Shown in pieces: positions 47,852 to 60,002 of a DNA stretch of 64,000 bases. A model generated the notes under the pieces. It worked only from the letters and a program-made list of their open reading frames with translations, was not told the origin of the DNA and did no database searches. The DNA lies in the NCBI GenBank assembly GCA_029379385.1, contig CM055613.1, positions 19,548,001 through 19,612,000 of the forward strand, given 5' to 3'. This DNA comes from Quillaja saponaria. Its lineage: Eukaryota > Streptophyta > Magnoliopsida > Fabales > Quillajaceae. Made by a program: the position numbers and the translations under genes. Every line of letters begins with the position of its first letter. Position 1 is the first letter of the stretch.

Positions 47852-48628
47852 TGTTAGAAACATTTGATGTAATAACGTCAAGTTTAAGGTAATGTAAAAT
47901 TTTTAGTTATAAAGATAAATAAGTATCGGTGTATACGTTGAGATGTGTTGATAGATAACATGAGTATAAAAGAAATAATTGATAAATATTATGAATTAGA
48001 GTAAATATATATATATATAAAGGTACATATGTACAATAAGAAAAAATATAAACCATAAATTTTAAACAACTATTATAACCTGATATATTTTAACTTACAT
48101 TCTAAAATATTTGTATACAGCTTGTTGTAATTAGGTAAACAAAATTATATACAAAGTTGAATAAACACATATATGTATACATGAATATATAAACCAAACT
48201 TAAACATGCATTACAACTTTGATTAAATTTGATAACCATTGACCATATCAATTCCTTTTCTTTTTATTTTTCTTTATTTTCCTTTCACTTTCCCACTTTG
48301 GCCGACTTACTATTTTGTTTCTTTTTGTTTTCTCTCTATTTTTCTACTTTTCTCCTCCTCCCCTGCTGTTGTTGTGAGACTTCCCTTTTGCAACCATGTC
48401 TTTGTCTTCTTTTGTAGGCAAAGTGTTTCCTCTTTGGCCTTGCTTTCATCAATCCTTGTTATCTATTCATGGATTACTAATTGAGAATCTCCAAATAGTG
48501 TTAATAGCCATGAGTTTGGCTGCTTGTTTTGGTGTTGCAACAACTTGTGAGTAGGCCTCCTTCACGTTTCCATCCTTAGGTCATGGAGATTTTGATTGGG
48601 GGATTCCAAACTATTGTTAAGTTTAGTT
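47852..48628 (+). repeat. gypsy 3' LTR, truncated
   Basis: Closely follows the first 740 bp of the 5' LTR (start TGTTAG, the paired ATATATATAAAGG run, the CCACTTTGGCCGACTTAC block, up to CACGTTTCCATCCTTAGG). Similarity then stops near GTTAAGTTTAGTT. It contains a small extra segment near 47.94-48.00 kb relative to its partner. Confidence 0.85.
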
Positions 48629-48744
48629 ACTAAGAATTACAAACAATACTAAAATATGTAATACTACGATACTAGGTTATGACAATCATGATTGTTGAAT
48701 TTGATTCATGTATTAGATAGGAATATACATATATGCCTTGTGAT

Positions 48745-51165
48745 AACTCTGTGAAATGGAGTTATTTCATATTATTTTACTCATTTATTTTAGCTATGTT
48801 CTAAAGTTTTTAGTTAAATTCCTAATTGAGTTCGTATTGTACTAGGATTTTGGATAAGATATAAGTGTTTTTATAAGAGTTCTAATTTTCTTTTTTTAAC
48901 TTAGATTATGTGTTTTGAAGGTCTAATACATGAAGAAGTCCATTTGAAAGTCCAATTGGAGGACAATTCGTGTAAAACAGCCAACTAGGCAGTGCAATAG
49001 ATGCCTAGGCGCCCAAGAAGTCAGAGGCCCTAGTGCCTAAGTCAGAGGCCCCGGCGCTGTGATGCCTAGTCAAAGTCATAACGCCCTTGTGGCTATCCTA
49101 TCTAGTCCCAATTTGACGTAAATAGTGATGCCTTTAAAGCTACAGAGCCAAGATGTTCAGCGTCGCAGTGCTGGCCCTAGTCCTAGTCGTAATTGAAGTG
49201 GGATTCATGATTTTAAAAGCCTATTTAAAGGGATTGATTTAGGACTTAAAACACAAAATTAAACTGTGTATTTCTGTAGATAAAAGGAGCCATCAAGGGT
49301 GCAAGAAGGACATAGATGGGAATTGATTGTATATTAACAACCTTATAATTTCCTTTTATTCCTCCATCTGTTTTAGTTTTTCTTGTATTTACTTTGATTG
49401 TGAATTTATTTGAATTTATGTCTACACTAGGTAACATGAACTAATTTATTCTCTAGGATTACCATTGAACTCAACATGTAGCTTGATGGTTTGAATTATT
49501 TATTGATTTCTTAGGGTTTTGTAATTGAATTATTTATTTTATTCTATGCTTCATGCTTCTTGTTGATTAGCTACCAATTAGAATGATATGGCAACCTAAA
49601 GGAGCTTGAAAAAAAATAAATTAGGTTTAGCCTTGAATGAAATAGCACTTTATTGAATTCATACACATGATTGTTGAATTGATTTGTCTATAGGATAGGA
49701 ATATACTTATATGTATTGTATAGCCAATTTAGGTCTAATTTTAATGAGTCTTGCTTAACTTAATTCTCATAAGACTAATCCCCAACAACTATACGAAAAA
49801 CTTATTGTCGATTTTCAATCACACAACTGCACATATCATTAACAAATAATGTAGAGTAAAGTAGAATGTCGATCCCACGAGGAATCGCAACTAATATTTA
49901 GCTAAGTACTAAAGATAACACAATCCTAATTTTATTCAAACAACCAAATTAAAGGTGACAAACCTAATTTAAACTAAACCTAACTAATGACAAATTAAAC
50001 TAGAGAATTCAATTGATAAAAGCCTAGAATTACAATTTCCCTCAACACTTCACTTGACTTATTATTATCTTATCATGCTCAATTATGTTATCGAATTATT
50101 AATTTAGGGTTCCAATTTAATTATAATCATATTCCCATGTATATATGAAAACATTTCCAATTAACCAATTTACTATATTCCTAAAAGAAGTAAGTTAAGC
50201 AAGGGCATTAAGATTAGACCTAAATTAGCTACACAAGACATATAGATATATTCCTATCCTATATATAAATCAAATTTAGCAATCATGTGTATGAATTCAA
50301 TCAAGTGCTATTTCATTCAAGGGTAAACCTAAATTCCTTTTCCAAGCTCCTTTAGGGTACCACATCAATCTAATTGGTAGCTAATTAACTAGAAGCATTA
50401 AGCATAGAATGAAATAAATAATTCAATTATCAAACCCTAAGCAATCAATAAAAATAAAAACCATCAAGCTAAATATTGAGTTCAATGGTAATCCTAGAAA
50501 ATAAATTAGTTCATGCTACCTAGTGTAGATATAAACTCAAATAAAGTTACAATCAAAGTAAATACAATTCAATATTAAGTCAATCTCATCCAAGCTCCTC
50601 TTACCTTCTTGTACCCTTGATGGCTCCCTTTATCGTCAGAAAGACTCAGTTTAATTATTTGTTTTAAGTTACAATTCAATCCTTTTTAAATAGGCTTTTA
50701 AAATAATGAATTCCATTATAATTAGGACTAGGACTCGGGCCAGTACTGTTGTGTTGAACTTCCTTGTGTTGCATCTCTGAAGGCGTCAGGATTAATGTCA
50801 AACTAGGACTGGACAGCCACATGGGTGCTGCGCCACTATGGCCTCTGAGTTCTTGGGCTCCTGGGAGCCTACTACACTACCTGGTTGGTTGTTTTACTTA
50901 AATTTTCCTCCAATTTGACTTTCAAGGGATTCCTTCATGTATTAGACATTCAAAACACAAAAACTAAGTTAAAATAAATTAGAACTCTTATAAAACACCT
51001 AAATTCTAGCCAAAATCAACTAGGATTTAAGTTCCTAGTACAATATAAGCTCAATTAGGAATTTAACTGAAAACTAAACAAAATCTAACTAGAACTCTAT
51101 AACATAGCTAAAATATACTAGTAAAAGAATAGGAAATAATTCTGTTTTATAGAGTTATCAAATAT
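48745..51165. repeat. large inverted repeat, arms of about 1 kb
   Basis: The left arm (about 48745-49780) and right arm (about 50175-51165) are reverse complements with scattered differences. Paired landmarks are CCTAATTGAGTTCGTATTG versus CAATATAAGCTCAATTAGG, GGTTTAGCCTTGAATGAAAT versus ATTTCATTCAAGGGTAAACC, and GCCATCAAGGGTGCAAG versus CTTGTACCCTTGATGGC. The 0.4-kb centre contains GTCGATCCCACGAGGAATCG, a phrase of a kind I associate with plant LTR-type repeats. It may be two head-on copies of one repeat or a fold-back element. No coding frame of note is present. Confidence 0.8.
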
Positions 51166-51204
51166 TAATTATGTTTCAGTTATATAAATTAAACTCAACT
51201 CAAT

Positions 51205-51735
51205 TTAACTAAGCCTTAAATTCTAAACTAGTTGGGGTTGGCTATATGAATCATTTTCTTCAATTTGCATCAATCTAAGGTATTATTTTGAGTAATGCCT
51301 AGAGCAATTATATCCTTCTCAATGACTGTCCCCCATGTAAGTTTTGGTTTCCATCTACCATATATAACACCTATCACTTGCATCAAGTCACATTTCCTAA
51401 CTATGGCATCCATTGGCCGTCGTTGGATATGTTTAAACCCATGTAAGCGATTCTTCCTCATTTTCTCTTCGATGGGTGCTACCTCAATCTTCCTACGAAT
51501 ATCTTCAATTAGTATTCTATCCTTTTTTGTATGTCCAGTCATCCATCTCAACATTCGCATTTTGTCTACTCCTATCTTTGTGAGTGTTGTTTCTTGACTG
51601 CCCAACATTCAAAACCATACACCATAGCCAGTCTCACTGACATCCTATAGAATTTTCCTTTCAACTTATTTAGATTTTAGGATCACATAAATCTCCAAAA
51701 CACTTTGCCACTTGTGGATAATTTTGTGGTTTATA
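51205..51735 (-). mobile_element. RTE-type LINE, 3' end
   Basis: Minus-strand frame with KGKFYRMSVRLAMVYGFECW, then MRMLRWMTGHTKKDRI, EDIRRKIEVAPIEEKMRKNR and HIQRRPMDAIVRKCDLM, the conserved C-terminal series of plant RTE reverse transcriptase. The 3' end carries CTAAACTAGTTGGGGTTGGC (plus strand, 51223-51242), a near-invariant plant RTE tail phrase. It is 5'-truncated at about 51735, next to the CACTA left end. Confidence 0.9.
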
Positions 51736-51779
51736 CAACCATCATTAATAATAGTGATCTACAATGGAGAAAAAAAAAC

Positions 51780-52120
51780 CATCGAGGATAATACTTATTT
51801 GAAAGGTAAATATTATCCTCGGTGGAATAATACCCGTCCCAGATAAGTTTAAAGATCTCACGGATTTTAGCATGAAACTTATCCTAGATGGTCGCACCAG
51901 TTGAGGATATAGTTGTACTATTTGACGTAAAACTTATTTGGGACGAGACTCACCTATTGAGGATAAGTTATGCCCATCGAGGATAAGTTAAGACATATTT
52001 TTCACTGACTTATCTAGGAAGGGTCGACCTATCTCATATAATTTGCCCTTTCCCATATAATCACTAAAATTTTAGCTTTTTCCGTCGTTGATATGTATCA
52101 GGGACTGGATTGCCTGTCCA
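51780..52120. repeat. CACTA subterminal repeat cluster
   Basis: Many dispersed copies, both orientations, of a motif close to (C/T)ATCGAGGATAAG or its complement (TATCCTCGGTGG, GTCCCAGATAAG, TATCCTAGATGG, TTGAGGATATAG, ATTGAGGATAAGTTATG). Such clusters bind the element's second protein in En/Spm systems. Confidence 0.7.
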
Positions 52121-54362
52121 AGATACTTTCAAGTATCTGTGGTTTAAACAACACCATTCACAAATGAAAACACAAACTAAGTTATTCATAAATTCAAAAA
52201 CATAATAAAACATTCATAGGAAGCCTTACGAGTAATGTGTTACATGCTATGCTAGTTATTAGTTCATACAAATTTATCAACAAACTAAATTATTCATAAG
52301 TTCAACTATCACCAAGGTCTATATCATTTTTGACATGAACATCGACTTCGGCATGACTGTTGGCATCGGCATCAACTTGAGGAAAGGCAGCCACAAAAGA
52401 TGAAGTAGGCAAGTCTATAAAATCAAGAGTCCAAAATTAATTAAGATGAGATAATCATTGGAATTGTATGCCTACAGGCTTACAGCTAAGAGTCTAAGTG
52501 TAAAAAGTATTATACTTGAATTGAAAATTTTAAAACACTAAAGTTATTTTTATGTTGAAGATAAGAATTTTTTTTTTTTTCAACTTTGTCATTGTCTAGT
52601 GTACCAAAAAAAAATGGCAAAAGCATAGGGCTACTTGTTATGTAGCTCAATACGTGTGAGCTTTTCAACATGCAAAGAGGAAAAAAAAAATGATTTTATG
52701 TTTACTAGATAGTGCTTGAATTTTCAATTAGAAAATGAAGCAAAACATAAGGCATAAGTACACACAATCAGATAGTTAAGAAATTACTTCTTAACAGCAT
52801 TCACACAACAAATATAGAGACAATAGAGAAGATGGAATGGAAGTAGAAATAGGAAAACAGGGGACTAGTATGACTAGTCAATTTGTTTGAGCAATATAAT
52901 TATGATTATCTTCTATAGGGTAGCAAGCTAGTTTAAAGCAATTTCAAACACATAATAATTATAAACATTATTATGCAGATCATCCTCCTGATTAAGTTAA
53001 TGAAACTCAACCAAGTATTAGTTGTCACAAATTGACTTTCTAACTTAGGAAATCAATATAAGTGAAGAAAAGTTAAAATACAAATGAATAAATATAAACA
53101 ATAACATTTTAAAATTGAATTTTGGGTATATATGATAAACTCAAATCCAATTAGATCACCAAACCTACATCATGTCCCCTATACACAAATTCTTATACAA
53201 ATCAAAGCTAACAAAACTTACCTATCTGTTGTGAATAAACAGCAATTATAAGCATTACGAAGAACAATAGAAAAGAAAAAAAAAAAAAAAAAAGAAGAAC
53301 TGAACAAGACTAATTTACATACAGATCAATGAATCAACTTTGTATTCCTGTACCATAATGTACAACATGAAAAAATTTCAACACTAAAGTCTTGCAAAAA
53401 ATCCCCATATTTTACCATGACCAACGCTTTCGAAGAGTTTTCTAAACCCCTCAACATCCATCTTAACAAGTCTTTATGTATATACACAAGCACCAGCAGC
53501 CACCATTTGTTTTATGCATTTCTTTAAATGCACAAGTGACTAGAATGGAAAAAGTTTGCTTTTAATCACAAGTCCAGGCAGTCCTCAAGATTAACATAGA
53601 GAAGACACACCCACAATCAAGTCCCAAGAAAACATCAGACCCTAATTCTAAGGCTACAAACAATAACTATAAGAAAAATGACCTTTACTTACAAACTTTT
53701 TTCTTACAACCTAGAGTTTGTAAGTAAAGACACATTTTCCGAAAAACTTACCTACAAACTAAAAAAATTTAATTATTGACAAACCTTTTGTAGGTTAGTT
53801 CATAAGTAATTTTGTACCAATTATTATTAATTTTTTTAGCACAAAAAATACCGACGAACCAAGAATTTATCGGTAATTTATTTAATATTTACTTACTACT
53901 TTTTATAGTTTTCCAACAAACTTAAGTGTGTCAGTAACCAAAAAAAAAAAAAGAAAAAAGATTATGTCAAATTACTAGCAAAATTGAGTCTGTTGGTAAA
54001 GTTATCTTAATTTACCAACAAAGTTAAGTTTGTCGTTATACTAAACTTAGTCTTAATATCAATCCCTAAATTCATTTTCAATTTCATTTTTCCTAATTCC
54101 CCGATATGCTCCTCTCTGTGTGCAGCCTTTTCTTCCTCCCTCTTGCTTCCCAAAGCTTAACCAGAATCCAAATTTGTCATGTGCCCGGCTCTCTTCTTCG
54201 TGTTAGGATTGCTTGGCAAATCCATGGAGACTTTCAAATCCAACCTCAATCTTGATGAGGGTTTAGACCCCAATCGGCCTTCCTTTCCTCTATCAAAAAC
54301 CTTGCTTCGGTGATTTGAATGTGTACGATTTTGACCCAAACCGTATTTGGCAGTTTCCTAGT

Positions 54363-54505
54363 TAGTTTATCCTTGGTAGGAAAGAAATAACTAATTAGAT
54401 GTTAATAGGGATTTACTAATTAGTTTATTCTTAGTGGGCAAGAAATAACTAATTAGATATTCATGAGATTTTTTAATTAGAGTTATCTTAGTGAGTAAGT
54501 AAGTC
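54363..54505. repeat. 58-bp tandem repeat, about 2.5 units
   Basis: Units start at 54363, 54421 and 54478. The core GAAATAACTAATTAGAT is shared by the first two. The third is partial. Confidence 0.8.
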
Positions 54506-54815
54506 TAAAGAGATGATTGCAGGATTTCCATAAAGTGGAAGAAAAGTTCACTTGTTGGGCAAGTTCTATGTAGTATAAATATGTAAGCTTGTGAGAGTTG
54601 TAGGTATGAGAAAGAAATAGATCTAGTATTTGTGGGAGACCCCTTAGGGATAGGGAGGCCAAGAGAGATTAGTAGAATTGTAGCCTGAGTGAGTGAGAAC
54701 ATTATGTATAGAGTGTACTCTTTCTATATAATCTTTCTTGAAATATTAGTGAATTATTTTATCATTTGTGGATGTAGGCAAGGTGCCAAACCACATTATA
54801 TCTTATGTTACTAAT
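54500..54815 (+). other. LTR-like promoter/terminator segment inside the nested CACTA
   Basis: TATAAATATG near 54577, followed by a leader-like purine-rich stretch and GGATGTAGGCAAGGTGCCAA (54772-54791). This is a phrase of the kind seen at the end of plant copia LTRs. It may be a retroelement fragment carried by the DNA transposon. Confidence 0.35.
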
Positions 54816-55069
54816 GTTTATTTCTCTTCTCTTCTACTTATACTTGTGGTTATTATCCTTTGTTATTTTTACTATAACTCATTGAAGATTGAAGGAGAAT
54901 TTCGTATAATTCCTAGGAGAACATTTCTCAGTCATTGATAAGAATACCCATAAGAAACCTTTGCATAAGATTATTTATGTGAGGTGGGTTTTTGAGTTTG
55001 GGTCGCAATGGTAGATTTCCAGTAAACAAAGCTAGCTACTGAGGAGCTTCCTTTTCGTCATCTGCTATA

Positions 55070-55548
55070 ATGAAATCTTTAACACTGATTGATGAATTAA
55101 ATTTTGGTTCAGACACCACTCTATTTCATGAACAGACAGAAAAGATGGAAGCTATAGAGGAGCTCATTGAGAATGTAAGACTAAAAAACACTTCTTTGCA
55201 ATTTTCTTTGAGTACCATTCTTGGAAGCTTATTTATTCATGGATCTATACAACCATGTAAAAAAATAATAATAATAAAATAACCTCCTATGACTCCAGAA
55301 ACCTTACCATCAAAAGATTAAAAACCTTAGCTTCTATGATTTGTTTGAGCCAAAAGTGGAAAAGGAAGAGGAAGTCATGGGTCGATTATGAGCCAAAACA
55401 AGTGATTCATATGCCATATTTTATCAGTGGTATTGAGTTTGATTGCCAAAGAATTTCGTCTTATCCTTTCCATTCAAATGAATATGGATTAGAAATACTG
55501 GTTTATAGAGTAATGGAAAATCTGTCTTTTGATACTTTGACAGTATAA
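55070..55548 (+). other. two unassigned open frames inside the nested CACTA
   Basis: 55070-55282 encodes 70 residues (MKSLTLIDELNFGSDTTLFH and on, with a mixed-charge helix EKMEAIEELIENVRLKN), and 55336-55548 encodes another 70 (SQKWKRKRKSWVDYEPKQ). Codon composition is more gene-like than the surroundings, but I recognise neither. They could be captured host exons or remains of the element's own gene. Confidence 0.3.
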
Positions 55549-57282
55549 ATGGAGATTTGGAATTGGTTTCTAATTGCATTTCAATAGCTTTTACAACAAA
55601 CTCCAGCTTCTGTGTTTAGCATCCTACAGGTAGATTTTGATTACCTGAATAAATACTTTGTGTTAACTAAGTAGGCATAGGCTTGACACTTATCTCCCTC
55701 CCCCAAAAGTTGCTAGTTTCTATGAAAAGATTTGTTAAAATACTTATATCTACAAAGCTGTCATTTCATTGTGCTCGGAGATTTGGAGTTATTGAATAAA
55801 ATTTGAGCTAGCATTTTACATTTTGTTAATTGCCAATTTAATTTACTTTCTAAAATTGAAGTTGCCCATTCATTGTAAGGCAATGCAACATAGTGTCATG
55901 CAAATCATAATCCCTAATTCAAATGAATGATTCCTTGTTTCCTACCTAAGCGTGCTCCACCCTCCATTTACATGGGAATTTGAAGGCTATAATTAAATTG
56001 ATTAGCCAAAAAAAAAAAAAAAGCCTTAAACATCATATACCTGAAAACTTTGATAACTTTTTCCTTACCAAGAATGACCTTAAAAGAATGAAAACTCGCT
56101 TTGGCTTTAATATTAGTACTTTGTGCCCTGCTCCTTTTATTGTTGCAAAAGTTAGTCTATTATATATCTTTGCCCATTCTCCTACCTATAACCCACAAAA
56201 AATAACATTCAACATTTTTGAATTTTCCTAAACAATGTGTAGTCATTTTCTTTGCTAATTATCCAGTTGATTCCTTTAAGTAGGCATTTTCAGAGTTGCC
56301 ACTTAATAGTGGTGATACTTGAGACTAATCAATTTTCTTTGTAACTTTGATTTGTTTAATTTTTTCAAGCTACACTTGGTAATTGAATGCTTGATTGTAA
56401 TCCATGGGGAAATGCTACTTGTGACTTTAATTTTTTTAAGTATTAAGTCATGTACCTACTACTTCGATGATTTGAATAGTTATAAGGATGAAGGTTGCTT
56501 ATGTTTGATAGGACTGGGAGTGAATTGTTGGAATTGTTTGCTATAATATGTGAAGCCATTGCCTTTTTTAGGATGCTTTAGCAATTGTGAAGAGAAAAAT
56601 AATCTGCTAGCTGCAATTCTAGTTTATCAAATGTTTGGGTGTTGATTTTTGTACGTAATTCAGTGCTAGTATTGGCATGCATATTTTGACAGAATGTCGC
56701 ACGACAAATTACGTAGTAAAATTAGTAAAAATTTTGTTGGTTTGGAAGTAGCTTTATGATGTGCTCCTGGTTTCATCATTTGTCTATAATCTTACATAAA
56801 AGTACTTACTATAATAATTATAAAAATTATAAAAAGTAGTTAGGTATATATGAAATGAAAGGCTTATAGTCAGCCATATTTGTTAATAATGTAGTTTGAG
56901 ATTGATTGTTGTAGCCTATAAGCTAGTGTACAATTAATGGTGTTTGCTTTATTGCGAAATGTTCAATAATTAGTTGCTAGTTGCTAGTTGCTAAAGACTG
57001 ATATTTCAAAATTTATCAATTGTGAACATTCTGAGGTTGAGATTGTAAGCATTTTTCTGGGAAGTTTTGGAGTTAATGTGACTAAAGAATAAGATGACTG
57101 TTTATTATGTTTGGCAATGATACTACAAGGTTGGACTGACCAAACAGTAGCAAAATGCTAAGCTAGTAAAAGCATATAGTCATATTTTATATTTGTTTCT
57201 AATTCATTTCCTTTATTCATTTGAATTTACATATTATGTGTTAATAACTTTTTGTTAAGAAAGACTTGAGGGTGGTTTTTCA

Positions 57283-57369
57283 AGCGGCATGGATGGTGGT
57301 AGAGATGGTGATAAAGATCTTAATGAGGATGCTGGTGGTGATGATGAGGATTTTTATGATGATGTGTAA
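57283..57369 (+). pseudogene. acidic C-terminal exon of nested CACTA gene (possible)
   Basis: The forward frame ends GGRDGDKDLNEDAGGDDEDF then YDDV-stop. Short acidic tails like this are common at the C-terminus of CACTA-borne proteins. The upstream part of any such gene is not recognisable. Confidence 0.35.
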
Positions 57370-60002
57370 CTAGATTCATTAGTTGGTTTCATTATTGTAC
57401 ATTTATGTTTGTGATTTTGTACATTTAATTTTATTACTCAATGTTGAAAAACTTTTATTTTATGGAATAAATTTTAAATTTGTTTGATTAATTTAGGTTT
57501 AATTACAAGTTTTTTTTAAATTTAAAAAAAAAAAAAAAACTGCTTGAAATTAGTTACAAACCAGAGTTTGTGAGTAATTCCATAAAAGTAGATTATAGGT
57601 GTTACCTACAAACCTGGTTTGTGGGTAATATCGACAAACTTGATTCGTAGGTAATGTTTCATTTATCGACAAACTTAAGAGTGTAAAATAAGCCTTTACC
57701 TACAGACCTTTACCTATAAATAGTTTGTTAGTATTACCTACAAACTATCTTGGTTTATGGGTATTACCTACTAACAATTTTCCTACCTACCATTTCTCAC
57801 AAAAAGTTTGTTGGTAACCCTTTTCCCACCAACCAAGACCCTTTTTCCCATAAACCTAGTCCATAAGGAATGTCCAATTTTCTTATAGTGAATGGACTAG
57901 GAAGATTTTGGAGAAAAGGAAATACAAATCTCAAAAATACAAGGAATATTCATAAAATGGTATTATATACTTACATGAGATTGAGATGGTGGAAATGTTG
58001 TCTCTGCAAAATAAGCAATGAACAACTGTATTAGTTCCCGGTCTTGTTTCATCCATTTTAAGGGATGTTTTATTGCAGCAGGACCAATTGGACTTGAAGT
58101 CGATTATAAGGATGGCTAACTAATGCATGATGAATCCCCACGTTTTATGAGTACTTTTGCATACTTTCCCTTCCCGTATACTCAACCATGATTCTTCATC
58201 TCATCTTTATTAACGACACTCTGCCACAAAGAATCATCTACCGTTGGTTAGGTAGTTAGATCTGTGCCATGCATATCCTCAAATGCTCGAGGGTAGGTCT
58301 CCTAAAATACAAATAAATTTAGCTATGAAAAATATTAATAATCATGCAAGTTCATAAAAACTAGTATGATACTATAACTTATTGTTGTTCTCTTAGACCT
58401 AAAGTCGGAATATTTACCATTTTTCATATGGGTTTTGTTGAAAACCTCAATTTCTTTCACGGGCCTTCCATATTCTTCCTCCTATGCACTAAATAAAGAT
58501 TCATTAGCATAAATAAACTTGTTGTTTAATTCTGATATGATCAGAAAGATTTAATATAAACATACTAGTTGTTTAGCATGCATAGGTGTTGGTCTAGACC
58601 CACAAAAATGGTGAACCAACTCTTCACTTAATAGGTTGTTCTTCGATCCTAACTCAGACTTAGCTCTTCAATTGTCAATTAAAAAGATATCGCATAAATC
58701 TCTCTAAATATTATCTAGAACCCAATTATTCTTTCTAAATAATTTCTATATTTATGGATCAGCTCCAAAATCATGTTTTGCATCATCCCTCAACCTATGG
58801 AGTGATTGTCTGAGTCTTTCTTTACACACGATCACAAATATTGGCCTTGCCGACACCAACTCCACATGTGAAGAGAATCAATAATATGTCTGTAACATAA
58901 GAAAATAAAAAAATATTGTACTATTTACCAAATATGAATAATACATAAAGTTAAATCTCAAAAACAAACTAAGAAATCATCCCAGACAAGTCATTGCTGA
59001 TCCGGTGTGTAATCATCAAATTTTGTAACGGGACCAAGGGAGTAATTTTTCTCCAGAAATGTAATCGTTGATGTAATCTTAGGATGTCTAAGGAAGCCCC
59101 TACAAACATTGCATAATAATAGTTAATATTAATAAATGTTAAATAGTGAATATAAAAATTTAATACAAAATATCATTATTACCATTTACTTTCCATGAAC
59201 GTGAATTAATGGATAATCTTCCGGTATATGGGTAGAAGGTTGAGACTTACTAGAATGCCTGCCTCTACGAGAGCTGACATCATTGTTTTGAGTATTCGCA
59301 CCTAAATTTATCAATAAGTGAATATACGGAAAAAAAAATTCATAAACAATATAATTAATGAAAGTTACGTAGAAAATTAAATAATACCAGTAAATATATC
59401 ATCGACAAGAGGATCTTCTGTAGAAATCGTGTTTCCATGCAAGATCACGTGATATAAGCCATGATCTAAGTCAACATCTGTGGCAGAAGCATCTATGTGA
59501 TGTCCTCTGGGCTATATGGGGGCATTATCTCTATTATGACTTGAACTAGGGGCATCCAGTCCCACATGTTCTCAACTTGAGTCTATTGTATCACCTCTGC
59601 CACAACTACTTGAGGCATAACTTGATATGCCACGACCTCTCTACGCATTCATAGTCGAGGATGAACCACCATCTAGTCTAATAATACCATTCCCCATAAA
59701 TCACACTATTTGTTCACAAAATTTTAATCGTCATAACTCATAATACAATAGGAAATACAAAAAATCTAAAATTAACTAATACAAATTGAAACATATTATA
59801 TGAAAATTTATATTTGTTCATAAAATCTTAATTATCATAACACAATAGGAAATACAAAAAATTTAAAGTTAACTTATACAATTTTAAACATATTACTTAA
59901 AAAGATATATTTGTTCATAAAGTGTTAATCATCATAGTACAATAAGAAATACAAAAAATAATAAACTTCTAATAAAGACCACAATAAAAGATAAATTCAT
60001 TC

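Larger units (their letters stand above)
38537..48628 (+). mobile_element. Ty3/gypsy chromovirus-like element (long LTRs), internally deleted, with nested LTR
   Basis: The 5' LTR begins TGTTAGGAACATTT at 38537 and ends TGTGGCA at 45587, interrupted by an inverted solo LTR (41513-45148), giving an LTR of about 3.4 kb. The primer-binding site follows at once. The internal region holds a degenerate reverse transcriptase and, about 240 bp on, the tail of a chromodomain-like C-terminus. The 3' LTR starts TGTTAGAAACATTT at 47852 and is cut short at about 48628. The initiator-Met primer site, RT type and very long LTRs point to the Tekay/Del group (inference). Gag, protease, RNase H and integrase are not recognisable. 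Confidence 0.85.
53665..57890 (+). mobile_element. nested CACTA transposon (4.2 kb, non-autonomous)
   Basis: Terminal inverted repeats: left (A)ACTATAAGAAAAATGACC with the first base changed, right CCAATTTTCTTATAGTG. The 3-bp target duplication AAT is at 53662-53664 and 57891-57893. Both ends hold dense subterminal repeats (ACCTACAAAC, GTTTGT(A/G)GGTAA, CGACAAACTT). No transposase is present. It inserted into the intron region of the outer CACTA's second gene. Inside are LTR-like and unassigned segments and an acidic coding-like end near 57.3 kb. Confidence 0.87.
52302..59697 (-). pseudogene. CACTA second gene (Transposase_24/TNPA-like), multi-exon
   Basis: Starts MGNGIIRLDGGSSSTMN at 59697, then a low-complexity Gly/Ser/Arg N-terminus with stops. 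A likely exon at about 59198-59298 reads SSRRGRHSSKSQPSTH. One at 58985-59105 reads HPKITSTITFLEKNYSLGPV. The diagnostic stretch at about 58440-58880 reads LRQSLHRLRDDAKHDFGAD, then RAKSELGSKNNLLSEELVHH, as in the Ptta/En/Spm Transposase_24 family. 57.98-58.3 kb holds EMKNHG and KVLIKRGDSS pieces. The last exon (52302-52414) follows the acceptor ATTTTATAG and ends VDVHVKNDIDLGDS-stop. The protein family assists binding to element ends. A 4.2-kb CACTA interrupts it between the last two exons. Many stops, so inactive. Confidence 0.72.
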
